Source: Mycolicibacterium sp. P9-22 (lineage in GTDB: Bacteria > Actinomycetota > Actinomycetes > Mycobacteriales > Mycobacteriaceae). Taken from it: a stretch of 64,000 bases of DNA. Shown in pieces: positions 9,423 to 17,781 of this stretch; position 1 is the first letter of the stretch; each line of letters opens with the position of its first letter. The stretch is from contig NZ_NPKP01000003.1 of the NCBI RefSeq assembly GCF_008329585.1, forward strand, positions 372,001 through 436,000. Reading direction: 5' to 3'. The notes below the pieces were generated by a model. The model searched no databases, was not told the origin of the DNA, and saw nothing but the letters and a program-made list of their open reading frames with translations. The position numbers and the translations under genes were made by a program.

Positions 9423-10445
9423 GTGACTCAAGATACGTCCGAGACGTGCCCGGTGACCAGCGCATCCACCGAGGCCGGCGCCGAGGTGGCGGCGGGCTGC
9501 CCGGTGAGCGCCGGTGGCTATGACGCCCCCGCGCTGCCGCTCGGACCGGACTCGCTGACCTGGAGATACTTCGGCCAGTGGACGGGCCTGTTCCAGGGCA
9601 CCTGGGCCGGATCCATGCAGAACATGCATCCCCAGCTCGGGGCGGCGGTCGAGGAGCACTCGATCTTCTTCCTCGAGCGCATCCCGCGCCTGCTGCGCTC
9701 GATCTACCCGATCGGTGGCGTGGTCTTCGACGGGGATCGCGCACCCAAGACCGGTGCGGAGGTCCGCGACTATCACATCGGCATCAAGGGTGTGGACAAG
9801 CAGGGACGCCGCTACAGCGCGCTGAACCCCGACGTCTTCTACTGGGCGCACGCCACGTTCTTCAAGTCCACCCTGCTGGCCGCCGAGAAGTTCGGCGGCG
9901 GGATCTCGCTGGCCGACAAGCGGCAACTGTTCGACGAACACGTCGCCTGGTACCGGATGTACGGGATGAGCATGCGACCGGTGCCGGGCTCCTGGGAGGA
10001 GTTCGAGCAGTACTGGGATCACATGTGCCGCAACGTGTTGGAGAACAATTACGCCGCGCGCGAGGTGATGGATCTGTCGACCATGCCCAAACACCCGTCG
10101 CTGCAGTGGATCCCGGACCCGCTGTGGGCGCTGAACCTCAAGGTGATGCAGCGTTTCCTGACGTTCATGACCGTCGCCCTCTACGACCAGCCGGTGCGCG
10201 ACCTGATGGGCTACAGCTGGACACCGCGCCAGCAGCGGCTGCACGACCAGCTCTGCAGGGTGATCACCTTCGCGGGCAAGGTGCTGCCCAAGCGCTCGCT
10301 GATGCACCCGCGCAAACGTTCCGCGGTGGACCGGGCGTCGGGCCGGTTGCCCGCCGATGCCCCGCTGGTGCAGACCCCCGCGCGCAACCTGCCGCCCATC
10401 GAGTACCGCGGCCAGCCGCAGTTCTACTGTCCCGAGGTCGGCTGA
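9423..10445 (+). CDS. DUF2236 (MpaB-like) oxygenase-family protein
   Basis: About 340 residues of the DUF2236/MpaB/latex-clearing-protein superfamily, heme-type oxidoreductases; the segment YWAHATFFKSTLLAAEKFG resembles the conserved WxHAT region of the family. The true substrate is unknown. An in-frame ATG at 9372 would add 17 residues, but these cover an operator-like palindrome and look non-coding; GTG 9423 has GGGAAG upstream. No signal peptide or membrane helix is evident. It is divergent from a TetR regulator and matches Rv0826 by position. Confidence 0.8.
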   Translation: MTQDTSETCPVTSASTEAGAEVAAGCPVSAGGYDAPALPLGPDSLTWRYFGQWTGLFQGTWAGSMQNMHPQLGAAVEEHSIFFLERIPRLLRSIYPIGGVVFDGDRAPKTGAEVRDYHIGIKGVDKQGRRYSALNPDVFYWAHATFFKSTLLAAEKFGGGISLADKRQLFDEHVAWYRMYGMSMRPVPGSWEEFEQYWDHMCRNVLENNYAAREVMDLSTMPKHPSLQWIPDPLWALNLKVMQRFLTFMTVALYDQPVRDLMGYSWTPRQQRLHDQLCRVITFAGKVLPKRSLMHPRKRSAVDRASGRLPADAPLVQTPARNLPPIEYRGQPQFYCPEVG

Positions 10446-10548
10446 CTTCTGCGCGAGACCGACGTTTCCGCGGTCTCGGCACGAATTCGGGCGCAGAAGC
10501 GTCGATCTCGCGGTAGCTGCCTTCGGCTCACGGGCTACCGTTGGCGCC

Positions 10549-11652
10549 ATGCAGGGGCCCGAAGTACTCGGCGGCCGCTACGAACTGCGGGGTCTGCTCG
10601 GCCGTGGTGGCATGGCGGAGGTCCACGAAGGCTGGGACACCCGGCTCGGCCGCGCCGTCGCGATCAAGCTGATGTACCCCGCACTGGCCGCGCAGCCCGA
10701 GAGCCGTCGGCGTTTCGAGGTCGAGGCGCGGGCCGCGGCGCGCCTGAGCCACCCGCACATCGTCGCGGTGCACGACAGCGGCGAGCACGACGGCACCCCG
10801 TACATCGTCATGGAGCGCCTCAGCGGCCGCACCGTCGCGGACACCATCGCGGCGGGGCCGATGACGGTGCCGCAGATCCGGGCACTGCTCGACGCTGTGC
10901 TCTCCGCGCTGTCGGCGGCGCACGCCGCGGGCATCCTGCACCGCGATATCAAGCCCGCCAACATCCTGCTCACCGATAACGGTGTGCCGAAGGTCGCCGA
11001 CTTCGGCATCGCGAAGAGTCACGAGTCCGGCCACACCATGACCGGCCTGGTGATCGGCACGCTGGGCTATCTGAGTCCGGAACGCCTCGCGGGCCGCCCC
11101 GCGACGATCGCCGACGACCTGTACGCGGTCGGGGTGCTGGCCTTCGAGGCGCTCGTGGGCCGTGTCCCGGCGCCGCACGACGACCTGGCCGCGCTGCGCC
11201 CGGATGCCGGGCCGGTGCTCGCCTCGATAGTGCAGCGCGCCACCGCGCCCGACCCGCGGGCCCGGTTCACCGATGCCGAGCAGATGCGGGCCGCTTTGGG
11301 CGCCGTGCGGCCGCAGACGCTGTTCCTGCAGAGCCCGCTGCCCGATCCCGCCACCGCCCACGTACCGGTGCCGACGCCGCGCAGTCGCCGCCGCACGCTG
11401 ATCGGTGTCGCCGGGGCACTGCTGGCCGTCCTGGTGCTCGTCCTCGCCTTCGTGGTGGACACCGCCTCGCGCTCCGGCACGCCGACTCCGGTGATGACCA
11501 CGACGCCGACCACGACGGCTTCGCTGCCGCCGACCACGACCGCCACCACGGTCGAGCAGCAGCAGCCCAGTCCGACGCGGGGCCGCGGGAACGGGGAGAA
11601 CAAGAAGGGCGAGAACGGCAAGGGGCCGAAGCCCAAGGGTGACCGCGAATGA
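10549..11652 (+). CDS. Membrane Ser/Thr protein kinase
   Basis: 367 residues. The kinase domain (about 11-260) is complete: glycine loop LGRGGMAEV at 17-25, lysine 40 (AVAIK), HRDIKPAN at 131-138, DFG at 151-153, SPE at 176-178. One membrane helix lies at about 284-303. The outer part is short and low-complexity: a Thr/Pro-rich stretch, then a Gly/Asn/Lys-rich tail rich in KK and GENG. No PASTA or other sensor domain is present, unlike PknB. The start ATG lies 7 nt after TACCGT, suggesting a leaderless transcript. Substrates are unknown. Confidence 0.92.
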   Translation: MQGPEVLGGRYELRGLLGRGGMAEVHEGWDTRLGRAVAIKLMYPALAAQPESRRRFEVEARAAARLSHPHIVAVHDSGEHDGTPYIVMERLSGRTVADTIAAGPMTVPQIRALLDAVLSALSAAHAAGILHRDIKPANILLTDNGVPKVADFGIAKSHESGHTMTGLVIGTLGYLSPERLAGRPATIADDLYAVGVLAFEALVGRVPAPHDDLAALRPDAGPVLASIVQRATAPDPRARFTDAEQMRAALGAVRPQTLFLQSPLPDPATAHVPVPTPRSRRRTLIGVAGALLAVLVLVLAFVVDTASRSGTPTPVMTTTPTTTASLPPTTTATTVEQQQPSPTRGRGNGENKKGENGKGPKPKGDRE

Positions 11653-11660
11653 TGCAGGCG

Positions 11661-11736
11661 TGGTGCCCCCACCAGGGCTCGAACCTGGGACCTGCGGATT
11701 AAAAGTCCGTAGCTCTACCAACTGAGCTATAGGGGC
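11661..11736 (-). tRNA. tRNA-Lys (anticodon TTT)
   Basis: Complete 76-nt cloverleaf on the minus strand: acceptor GCCCCTA pairs with TGGGGGC, anticodon loop CTTTTAA with TTT, T-arm GGTTCGAGCC, and an encoded ACCA end. It ends 9 nt from the kinase stop, convergent with it. Confidence 0.97.
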
Positions 11737-11788
11737 GTGGTGCAAAAGGATACTGGGCGGCCCTCCCGGATGGATGGGGGTATCCGGT

Positions 11789-11818
11789 TTGGGAATTCGG
11801 ACAGCTGTGTCCTAAGCT
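11789..11818 (+). promoter_or_regulatory. Promoter of the tRNA-Glu/Asp/Phe cluster
   Basis: TTGGGA (11789-11794), an 18-nt spacer, TAAGCT (11813-11818). The predicted start near 11825 lies about 48 nt before tRNA-Glu, and the three plus-strand tRNAs follow within 310 nt, so one precursor is likely. Confidence 0.5.
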
Positions 11819-11872
11819 ATCGAAGCTTCCAACGTCACCGGCGTTGAGAGCGGCCCGGAGAAATCCGGATAG

Positions 11873-11945
11873 GCCCCCATCGTTTAGCGGCCTAGGACGC
11901 CGCCCTTTCACGGCGGTAGCACGGGTTCGAATCCCGTTGGGGGTA
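11873..11945 (+). tRNA. tRNA-Glu (anticodon TTC)
   Basis: 73 nt: acceptor GCCCCCA/TGGGGGT, anticodon arm CCGCC-CTTTCAC-GGCGG with TTC, T-arm GGGTTCGAATCCC. No CCA is encoded (the sequence continues ACGGC), unlike the other three tRNAs here, so CCA must be added after transcription. Confidence 0.96.
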
Positions 11946-11990
11946 CGGCGCGAAGGTGGTGACACACTGGAGCGGAGCAGTAAAGAGCAA

Positions 11991-12067
11991 GGCCCTGTGG
12001 CGCAGTTGGTTAGCGCGCCGCCCTGTCACGGCGGAGGTCGCGGGTTCGAGTCCCGTCAGGGTCGCCA
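11991..12067 (+). tRNA. tRNA-Asp (anticodon GTC)
   Basis: 77 nt with encoded GCCA end: acceptor GGCCCTG/CAGGGTC, anticodon arm CCGCC-CTGTCAC-GGCGG with GTC, T-arm GGGTTCGAGTCCC. Second of three tandem plus-strand tRNAs. Confidence 0.96.
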
Positions 12068-12106
12068 TTTCGGCGAGGTATCCCGGTCGCAAGGCCGGAG
12101 CCTTCC

Positions 12107-12183
12107 GGCCAGGTAGCTCAGTTGGTACGAGCGTCCGCCTGAAAAGCGGAAGGTCGCCGGTTCGATCCCGGCCCTGGCCACCA
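12107..12183 (+). tRNA. tRNA-Phe (anticodon GAA)
   Basis: 77 nt with encoded ACCA end: acceptor GGCCAGG/CCTGGCC, anticodon loop CTGAAAA with GAA, T-arm CCGGTTCGATCCCGG. It is followed after 7 nt by the stop of the convergent racemase gene. Confidence 0.96.
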
Positions 12184-12190
12184 CGAATTC

Positions 12191-13261
12191 TCACGGCACC
12201 TTTGCGCCCATCTCCATCTTGCTGACGAACGGCGATGACATCGCCCGCACCAGTGCGCCGTAGCCGACACCGAAGTCCATCTCGTCGCCGACCGCCACCT
12301 CGTGATCGCCGAGATCGACCACCAGATGGTCGCTGCTCATCCCGAGGATCGTGATGCCACTGGGCGGCTGCAGGCCGTCGGGGTCGACGTCCTGGCGGCC
12401 CAGGGCCAGGATCGCCTGGTGCACGGTCCCGCTGCCGGAGCGCACCGGCGTCTCGCCGAATGCCGCCTGCGCGCGGTCTCCCCAGGGCTGCGCCGGTTTC
12501 ACGGCGACCTCGATGACCTCGGCGGTCAAGGTGAAGACATCGGTGTGCAGGCCCGGGATCGGGGCCCGGTAGAGGGGATCGACGCCGAGCAGGATGGCTT
12601 CGCCGAGCCGAAGCTCGTCGATCCGGCCGACATCGTGGGTGTGCAGCGCCCAATTCAGGTTCGCCGAGTTACCGCCGGAGACGACGTCGAGTGAGATCCC
12701 GTGCAGTGCCTCGATATCGTCGGCGAGCCCGGTGAGGACACCCATGTTCCGGTCATCGGGCACGACGCCGTTCTGGCAGGCGAGGTTGGCACCGATCCCG
12801 GCGAGCCGCAGCGACGAATGGCCGAGCACGGCGCGCACCGCCTCGGGTATGTCCTCGATCGAGATGCCCTCGCGTAGGTCGCCCAGTTCGACCACCAGCA
12901 CGACGGCGTGCAGCCGCTTCTGCTGGGCCGCGGCCTGATCGAGCGCGGCCAGGACGACGGCCTCGGTGTTCAGGCTGACATCGGCGATGGCGACGACCGA
13001 TGGCACCTGGCTGAGCATGGGTGAGCGGATCAACGTGCGCAGCACTGCGCCGTCGAGCCCGGCCAGCCGGGTCAGATTCTCGACCCGGGAATCACCGAGG
13101 CCGCGGGCGCCACCGCGCAGCATCGCCGCGCCGACTCCCGGCGAGCCCAGTACGGCCTTGGTGATCCCGACCACCCGGATGCCCGACTCGTCGAGCCGGT
13201 CGACCAGGATCCGGGTGTTCTGCTCGATCTTGTCCAGATCGGTCTCGATGCGAAGCGTCAC
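12191..13261 (-). CDS. PLP-dependent alanine/ornithine racemase-family enzyme
   Basis: 356 residues of the alanine-racemase-fold group that includes ornithine racemase and YhfX-like proteins (COG3457 type). The PLP lysine is K35 in VVGITKAVLG; SGGNSANLNW and RLGEAILLGVDP are further family strings. Unlike biosynthetic Alr it lacks an obvious DadX-type C-terminal tyrosine motif, so the substrate is open (D/L-amino acid other than alanine is possible). It starts with GTG overlapping the DUF1611 stop (GTGA), so the two proteins are translationally coupled and probably share one pathway. Confidence 0.85.
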   Translation of the reverse strand: MTLRIETDLDKIEQNTRILVDRLDESGIRVVGITKAVLGSPGVGAAMLRGGARGLGDSRVENLTRLAGLDGAVLRTLIRSPMLSQVPSVVAIADVSLNTEAVVLAALDQAAAQQKRLHAVVLVVELGDLREGISIEDIPEAVRAVLGHSSLRLAGIGANLACQNGVVPDDRNMGVLTGLADDIEALHGISLDVVSGGNSANLNWALHTHDVGRIDELRLGEAILLGVDPLYRAPIPGLHTDVFTLTAEVIEVAVKPAQPWGDRAQAAFGETPVRSGSGTVHQAILALGRQDVDPDGLQPPSGITILGMSSDHLVVDLGDHEVAVGDEMDFGVGYGALVRAMSSPFVSKMEMGAKVP

Positions 13262-14433
13262 ACCGGGGTGGATGTATCGGCCGCCGCCGCGAGCGCGGGG
13301 AAGGCCGCCAGCACCATCTCGACGAGCTCCGACGCGGGGCGCGTGAGGGGATCGGTGACGGGAAGTCCGAGCTGCGAATGATGTTCGGAGATCGAGGAAT
13401 CGAGCTCGTCTGAGGTCATGTCCTCGTGGTTGATCGTGACCCCGATGACGCGGGTGTCGGCGAACGCCTCGATCAGCGCGATCTCGCTGGCCGCTGTCGG
13501 CATCGACACCATCGGGAAGTCGCCGAGTACCGCGCGCTTCGGCGCATGCTGCACGATCACCCCGGCGGGGCGGCTGCCGCGCAGTATGTGCGCCGACGTG
13601 ATGTAGGCGGGGTGGCTGAGTGCGCCCTGGCCCTCCACCACGATCACGTCCGGGTCTTCGCCCTCGAACGCGGCAACCACCTGGTGCTCGACCTCGCCGG
13701 AGCAGAACTGGGGGACCAGCGCGTCCAGGGCGACGCCGTACTTTCCGCCCTGGATCAGGGTGGTCTGACCGGTGCCCACCATGACCGCCTTGATGCCGTG
13801 CGCGTTGAGCGCCTGGACCAGCAGGGTGGCCGTGGTGCGCTTGCCGATCGCCCCGTCGGTGCCCAGGATCGCGATCCGGGGGCAGGTGACGTCGAAGATC
13901 CGGCCGGAGAACAGGTGCAGGTCCCGCTTGGCCTTCGGCCGGCGGACATCGGTGATGGTGATGCCGGCGATCACGGCGGCCGCCGCGAATTCGGCATCGT
14001 CGTTGAGGAATTCGTGCAGGCCGTTGATGATATGCATCCCGCGGGCGATGCCGTCGAGCAGCACGACGCGCTGCTGGTTGGACAACAGGCCGTCGGCGGG
14101 TGCCAGCCCGCAGATCAGGTAGTCGGGCACGCGGCCGGCGTGCGCGATGGACTCGGCGAGGGAGGCCAGTACCGGGATGCCGTTGGCGGTGCCGTCGAGG
14201 AGTTTGCCGGCATCCGCTCCGGCCCGGCGGCTGTCGATGACACTGAGGATTTCGTACTTTTCCGAGTGCCGGACCAGGCCGTTGGCAGTTTTGCCGTCCT
14301 GCTCGCCGAACTGTCCCTCGCAGTAGACGATCGCCGTCGAACCGACGGGCAATGCGAAGGGTGCTGCGGGAAGGGCGCGCTCACTCGGGTCGAGAGTAGG
14401 GAAAGACGAGGTACCACTGGTACGCGAAGACAT
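13258..14433 (-). CDS. DUF1611 family P-loop protein
   Basis: 391 residues. An N-terminal Rossmann-like region (about 30-180) precedes a P-loop NTPase-like part with GTDGAIGKRTT at 191-201 and a conserved VVEGQGALSHPAY string near residue 265. These are the signatures of DUF1611. A DUF1611 protein (DgcN) has been described in D-glutamate catabolism, often beside an amino-acid or dipeptide epimerase; that fits the coupled racemase-like gene here. Start ATG with AGAGG 6 nt before. Function in mycobacteria is not known to me; D-amino-acid modification is inference. Confidence 0.8.
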   Translation of the reverse strand: MSSRTSGTSSFPTLDPSERALPAAPFALPVGSTAIVYCEGQFGEQDGKTANGLVRHSEKYEILSVIDSRRAGADAGKLLDGTANGIPVLASLAESIAHAGRVPDYLICGLAPADGLLSNQQRVVLLDGIARGMHIINGLHEFLNDDAEFAAAAVIAGITITDVRRPKAKRDLHLFSGRIFDVTCPRIAILGTDGAIGKRTTATLLVQALNAHGIKAVMVGTGQTTLIQGGKYGVALDALVPQFCSGEVEHQVVAAFEGEDPDVIVVEGQGALSHPAYITSAHILRGSRPAGVIVQHAPKRAVLGDFPMVSMPTAASEIALIEAFADTRVIGVTINHEDMTSDELDSSISEHHSQLGLPVTDPLTRPASELVEMVLAAFPALAAAADTSTPV

Positions 14434-14637
14434 AGATTCCTCTGAGAGGTCTCAGAGAAGGCGACGCAATCGAGGCGGGGCGATGTAGCCCGACGTTCAA
14501 CGAAGTGGTCTGCCCTGAGGGCCGGCAATATTACCGACGTGTTAACGATACCTGATCGGCGCTGACTTGCCCGCCGTGGCCGGACGACTAATTGTCAGTT
14601 CCGTAACATTCGCCCCACTGATCACGATCAAGTTCAC

Positions 14638-15228
14638 GTGTCGCACTCATTCGGGGATGAAAAGCGCAGTCGTCTGAAGACTCTCATCGGCGCCGTGCTG
14701 GTCGCGCTGGCGTTCGCGTGTGCAGTAGCGCCGCCGGCCGCGGCGCAACCGGCCGGCAAGGACTTCTCCAAGCCCGCCATCGTGATCCTGGGATACGGGC
14801 TCACTCCGGATGGCTGGATGCGCCCGATCCTCTACACCCGGGTGCTGACCGGACTGGCCGTCGCACAGGCGTTTCCGCAATCCCCGATCATCGTCACCGG
14901 TGGCAACCCGAAGAACGGGCGCACCGAGGCCGGCGAGATGCGCAACCTGCTGCGCCTGCTCGGTTTTCCCGCCGACCGGATCATCGTCGAGGACAAGGCC
15001 AACAGCACGGTCCAGAACGCCCGGTTCTCGGTGCCGCTGGCCAAGAAGGCCGATACCTCGGGGATCATCCTGGTCACGTCCTCGACCCATCAGGGCCGCG
15101 CCGACGGCAACTTCGCCGACGCGGGCGGCAACGTGCTGGCCACCGTCAGCTTCCCGGACGGCAATCCGCAGACGAACATCGCCCAGTTCATCCGCGACGT
15201 GCTCAGCCCGCTGACCCCCATCGGTTGA
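14638..15228 (+). CDS. Secreted YdcF/SanA-like DUF218 protein
   Basis: 196 residues from GTG. An N-terminal signal peptide is clear: basic start, hydrophobic core LIGAVLVALAFACAVA, cleavage near PPAAAQP (about residue 37). The rest is a DUF218/YdcF fold: AIVILGYGLTPDG, TGGNPKNGRTEAGEM, IIVEDKANSTVQNARFS and ILVTSSTHQGRA. YdcF-type proteins are thought to act on the cell envelope; SanA affects vancomycin exclusion in enteric bacteria. The exact role is unknown. It is followed by a TetR gene in the same direction. Confidence 0.82.
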   Translation: MSHSFGDEKRSRLKTLIGAVLVALAFACAVAPPAAAQPAGKDFSKPAIVILGYGLTPDGWMRPILYTRVLTGLAVAQAFPQSPIIVTGGNPKNGRTEAGEMRNLLRLLGFPADRIIVEDKANSTVQNARFSVPLAKKADTSGIILVTSSTHQGRADGNFADAGGNVLATVSFPDGNPQTNIAQFIRDVLSPLTPIG

Positions 15229-15247
15229 CCCGTTCTAAGGTGGCCGG

Positions 15248-15832
15248 GTGACGACGGACGCTGCCGCGGGGGACTTCCGGGACCGCCTGCTGGCGGCGTT
15301 CGAGGCGTCGATCGCCGAGGACGGCTACGCCAAGACGACGATCGCGGACATCGTGCGCCGGGCACGGACCTCGCGCCGGACGTTCTATGAACATTTCTCC
15401 AGCAAGGATGAGTGCTTCATGGCGCTGCTGGCCGAGGCGAATGCCGATCAGGTCCGGTCCATCGCCGGCGCGGTGGACCCCGGCGCGCCGTGGCAACAGC
15501 AGGCCCGCCAGGCCATCGAGGCGTGGATCGCCTCGGGGGAGTCCCGGCCCGATCTCACCCTGAGCTGGATCCGGGACGGGCCATCACTGGGCGCGGCGGG
15601 ACGCGACCTCACCCGCGAATCCATGGAGCATTTCGTCGATATGGTGACCGCGTTGATGGACAGCCCGCAGTTCCGCGCCGCCGGGATCGGGCCGGTGTCG
15701 CGGCAGCGGATCATCATGTTGCTCGGTGGTCTGCGCGAACTCACCGCCATCACCGTCGAGAACGGCGGGAAGATGAGCGATATCACCGAGGAAGCCGTCG
15801 ACGCGACGATCGCGCTGTTCACCCCGCGCTGA
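15248..15832 (+). CDS. TetR-family transcriptional regulator
   Basis: 194 residues from GTG 15248. The helix-turn-helix spans about 10-55 ([42 protein letters not shown]). TAAGGT at 15236-15241 ends 6 nt before the GTG, so the message may be leaderless. Its last 14 bp overlap the end of the convergent lactonase-like gene. Neighbouring YdcF-like gene is 19 nt upstream; whether it is a target is unclear because no palindrome was found in the gap. Confidence 0.85.
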   Translation: MTTDAAAGDFRDRLLAAFEASIAEDGYAKTTIADIVRRARTSRRTFYEHFSSKDECFMALLAEANADQVRSIAGAVDPGAPWQQQARQAIEAWIASGESRPDLTLSWIRDGPSLGAAGRDLTRESMEHFVDMVTALMDSPQFRAAGIGPVSRQRIIMLLGGLRELTAITVENGGKMSDITEEAVDATIALFTPR

Positions 15833-16610
15833 GTCGGGCCGTCGCGCGGGCCCGCTCGTACAACTGTTGGTCGTGCGCGCTGATCACCATGAGCTCCGGT
15901 CCGCTCGCGGTGGCCAGTTCGGCCAGTCGGGCGTGGTTCTCGCGCACCCGCTTCCGGTCGAAGGCCAACATGCTCTCGCTGGCGGACAGAATCCGCGGTA
16001 CTGGTTGCCCGTCGAGGGTGCCGTGGTGGTAGAACGCATCACCGGCGTGCAGTATCCAGCGATGGCCCGCATCCACGGCGACACACGCGTGGCCGCGGGT
16101 GTGCCCGGGCAACGGGACCAGCACGATACCGTCGAGAAGCTCTGTCGCCGAGGCGAATCCGCGCCACGATTCTCCGCCCGGGCCGTGTTCGACCAGGTGT
16201 GGCCCGTGCGCCCACTGGATGCTGCGGTAACGGATGCGTTCCCGCCGGGACGGTGCGTGCACCGCGCCCAGCGCCTCGTCGGCGGTGACGTGCACCTGTG
16301 CGGCCGGGAAGTCGGCAAGCCCGCCGATATGGTCGAGATCGAAGTGGGTCAGCACGATGTGACGCACATCGTCCCGGCGGAACCCCAGATTCTCGATCTG
16401 CCGCACGGCGGTCTCCGCGACGTCCAGTACCGGCCACAGGGTGTGCCGCACCGGCCCGAGGCGCCGCCGTGGTCCGGCACAGTCCAGCAGGCCGAAGCCG
16501 GAGTCAACCAGTATCAGGCCGTCGGTGCTTTCGATCAGCAGCACGTGACACACCAGCGGCGCGGTCGGTACCCGCATGCTGCCGCAGTTGAGGTGATGGA
16601 CCTTCATCAT
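15819..16610 (-). CDS. Metallo-beta-lactamase-fold hydrolase (lactonase-like)
   Basis: 263 residues. The metal site HFDLDHIGG lies at 89-97 (H89, D91, D93, H94); [12 protein letters not shown] near 175 and DAGDAFYHH near 190-198 supply other ligands. The arrangement is close to N-acyl-homoserine-lactonase and related lactonases/glyoxalases, but the substrate is not determined. The ATG overlaps the stop of the upstream TetR gene as ATGA, making it the third gene of a SnoaL-TetR-hydrolase operon. Confidence 0.85.
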   Translation of the reverse strand: MMKVHHLNCGSMRVPTAPLVCHVLLIESTDGLILVDSGFGLLDCAGPRRRLGPVRHTLWPVLDVAETAVRQIENLGFRRDDVRHIVLTHFDLDHIGGLADFPAAQVHVTADEALGAVHAPSRRERIRYRSIQWAHGPHLVEHGPGGESWRGFASATELLDGIVLVPLPGHTRGHACVAVDAGHRWILHAGDAFYHHGTLDGQPVPRILSASESMLAFDRKRVRENHARLAELATASGPELMVISAHDQQLYERARATARLSAG

Positions 16611-17227
16611 GCCTGCCGCAGTCGGGCCGTCAGCAGCGCGCGGATCTCGGCGTGGCAGGCCATCAGATCGACGTCGCCGTCCAGCAGTGCCTGCAGTGCG
16701 ACGCCGCGCAACATGCCGACGATCACGGTGGCCAGTCCCTGCGGGTGTACCGACGCGGCGAGTTCGCCGTTGTCGATGCCGCGTTGCAGGCTGTCGGCGA
16801 TGGCGGCCCGGAACTCGCGGTCGGCGGCGATCATCGCGGGGCGCAGATCCGATGCGGCGCTGGCGACGGTATCCGCCCACAGCGCCAACCGGGCACGATT
16901 GGCCGGCTGTGGATCGGCCAGCACCCTCAGGTACACGTCCACCAGCCGCAGTGCGTCATCAAGCACCGAATGTGGCTCGCCGGCAATGGGAACCGCTTCC
17001 CTGAACTGGGCGGTGACGCTGTCGACCAGCCGCTGCATCAACGCGCCCTTGGACCCGAAATGGTGGGTGGCCAGGCCGCGGCTGTAGCCGGCGCGCTCGC
17101 CGACATTGGCCAGCGTCACCCCGGCGGGCCCGATCTCGCCGACCAGTTCGGCGGCGGCCAGGATGAGCCGCTGCTCGGCCTCACTGCGGCGTTCCTCCTG
17201 GGTGCGACGGTTCGCGGTGTCCGTCAT
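16607..17227 (-). CDS. TetR-family transcriptional regulator, middle gene of operon
   Basis: 206 residues. The helix-turn-helix covers about 18-62 ([21 protein letters not shown]...[19 protein letters not shown]), with the AGYSRGLxxxHF recognition pattern. It overlaps both neighbours by ATGA junctions, so it is co-translated with the SnoaL-like and lactonase-like proteins. A 22-bp perfect palindrome 20 bp upstream of the operon's first gene is the likely operator, implying autoregulation. Confidence 0.87.
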   Translation of the reverse strand: MTDTANRRTQEERRSEAEQRLILAAAELVGEIGPAGVTLANVGERAGYSRGLATHHFGSKGALMQRLVDSVTAQFREAVPIAGEPHSVLDDALRLVDVYLRVLADPQPANRARLALWADTVASAASDLRPAMIAADREFRAAIADSLQRGIDNGELAASVHPQGLATVIVGMLRGVALQALLDGDVDLMACHAEIRALLTARLRQA

Positions 17228-17682
17228 GCCCCGGCGAATGCCAGTAGTTCGGGACGTCCGATCTGCCGGACCAGGCTCGCCGAGTCGAAGTAAATGCGCT
17301 CGTTGACGATGCGTTCCTCCTCGAAGAAGAACACCGCGATGATGGGCACCCGGAACTCCTTGCCGGTGGGCGGCAGCCCGTAGAACTCGCCGAGATTCGT
17401 CCCGAGCAACTCGAATTCGACGATGACCGACTCGTCGGCGACGTGGAAGCGCGCATTTGCGTGGCGCTGGTCGGGGAATGCCGCCCGGGTGGTGCGGTAG
17501 TAGCCCATCACCTCGTCGTCACCGTCGAACACCTGACCGGTGGCCATGATCTCGTAGTGCGGGCGGCCCTGCGACTCGGATTTGAAGGTGTCGAGCGTCC
17601 GGTCGAAGTCGTGGATGACCTCGGTGTCCATGTGCTCCTGGATCAGCGCCAGTCGGCGTTGCCGTAGCTCTTCGGTGATCAT
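17224..17682 (-). CDS. SnoaL-like polyketide-cyclase-fold protein
   Basis: 152 residues with the NTF2-like SnoaL fold: N-terminal helices, EVIHDFDRTLDTF, a cone of strands and FFFEEERIVNERIYFD near the C-terminus. Members are small hydrolases, cyclases or isomerases; no metal site is needed. Start: ATG 17682 with AGGGGC just upstream; a TTG at 17700 would add six residues. First gene of the operon with TetR and a lactonase-like hydrolase, under the palindrome at 17702-17723. Substrate not predictable. Confidence 0.8.
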   Translation of the reverse strand: MITEELRQRRLALIQEHMDTEVIHDFDRTLDTFKSESQGRPHYEIMATGQVFDGDDEVMGYYRTTRAAFPDQRHANARFHVADESVIVEFELLGTNLGEFYGLPPTGKEFRVPIIAVFFFEEERIVNERIYFDSASLVRQIGRPELLAFAGA

Positions 17683-17701
17683 GGCGCCCCTAGCCTCCAA
17701 C

Positions 17702-17723
17702 TAACTTGTTGACCAACAAGTTA
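17702..17723. promoter_or_regulatory. Perfect TetR operator palindrome
   Basis: Arms TAACTTGTTG and CAACAAGTTA, 10 bp each, perfect, with centre AC. It lies 20 bp upstream of the SnoaL-TetR-hydrolase operon and 58 bp before the divergent TetR gene at 17782. The length and symmetry suit the TetR protein encoded second in the operon. Confidence 0.8.
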
Positions 17724-17781
17724 TGGGAGGCGGGGGCCGTTGTCAACGGGGCAGCCTCGACCTCTCCGGTACGTTGAGCTG

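Noticed and set aside
11873-11945. tRNA-Glu as a pseudogene because CCA is not encoded
   Set aside because: All stems and the anticodon loop are intact; lack of encoded CCA is common in bacteria.
11661-12183. tRNA cluster as the border of an integrated element
   Set aside because: No integrase, phage gene or repeated tRNA 3' end was seen nearby; flanking genes are ordinary.
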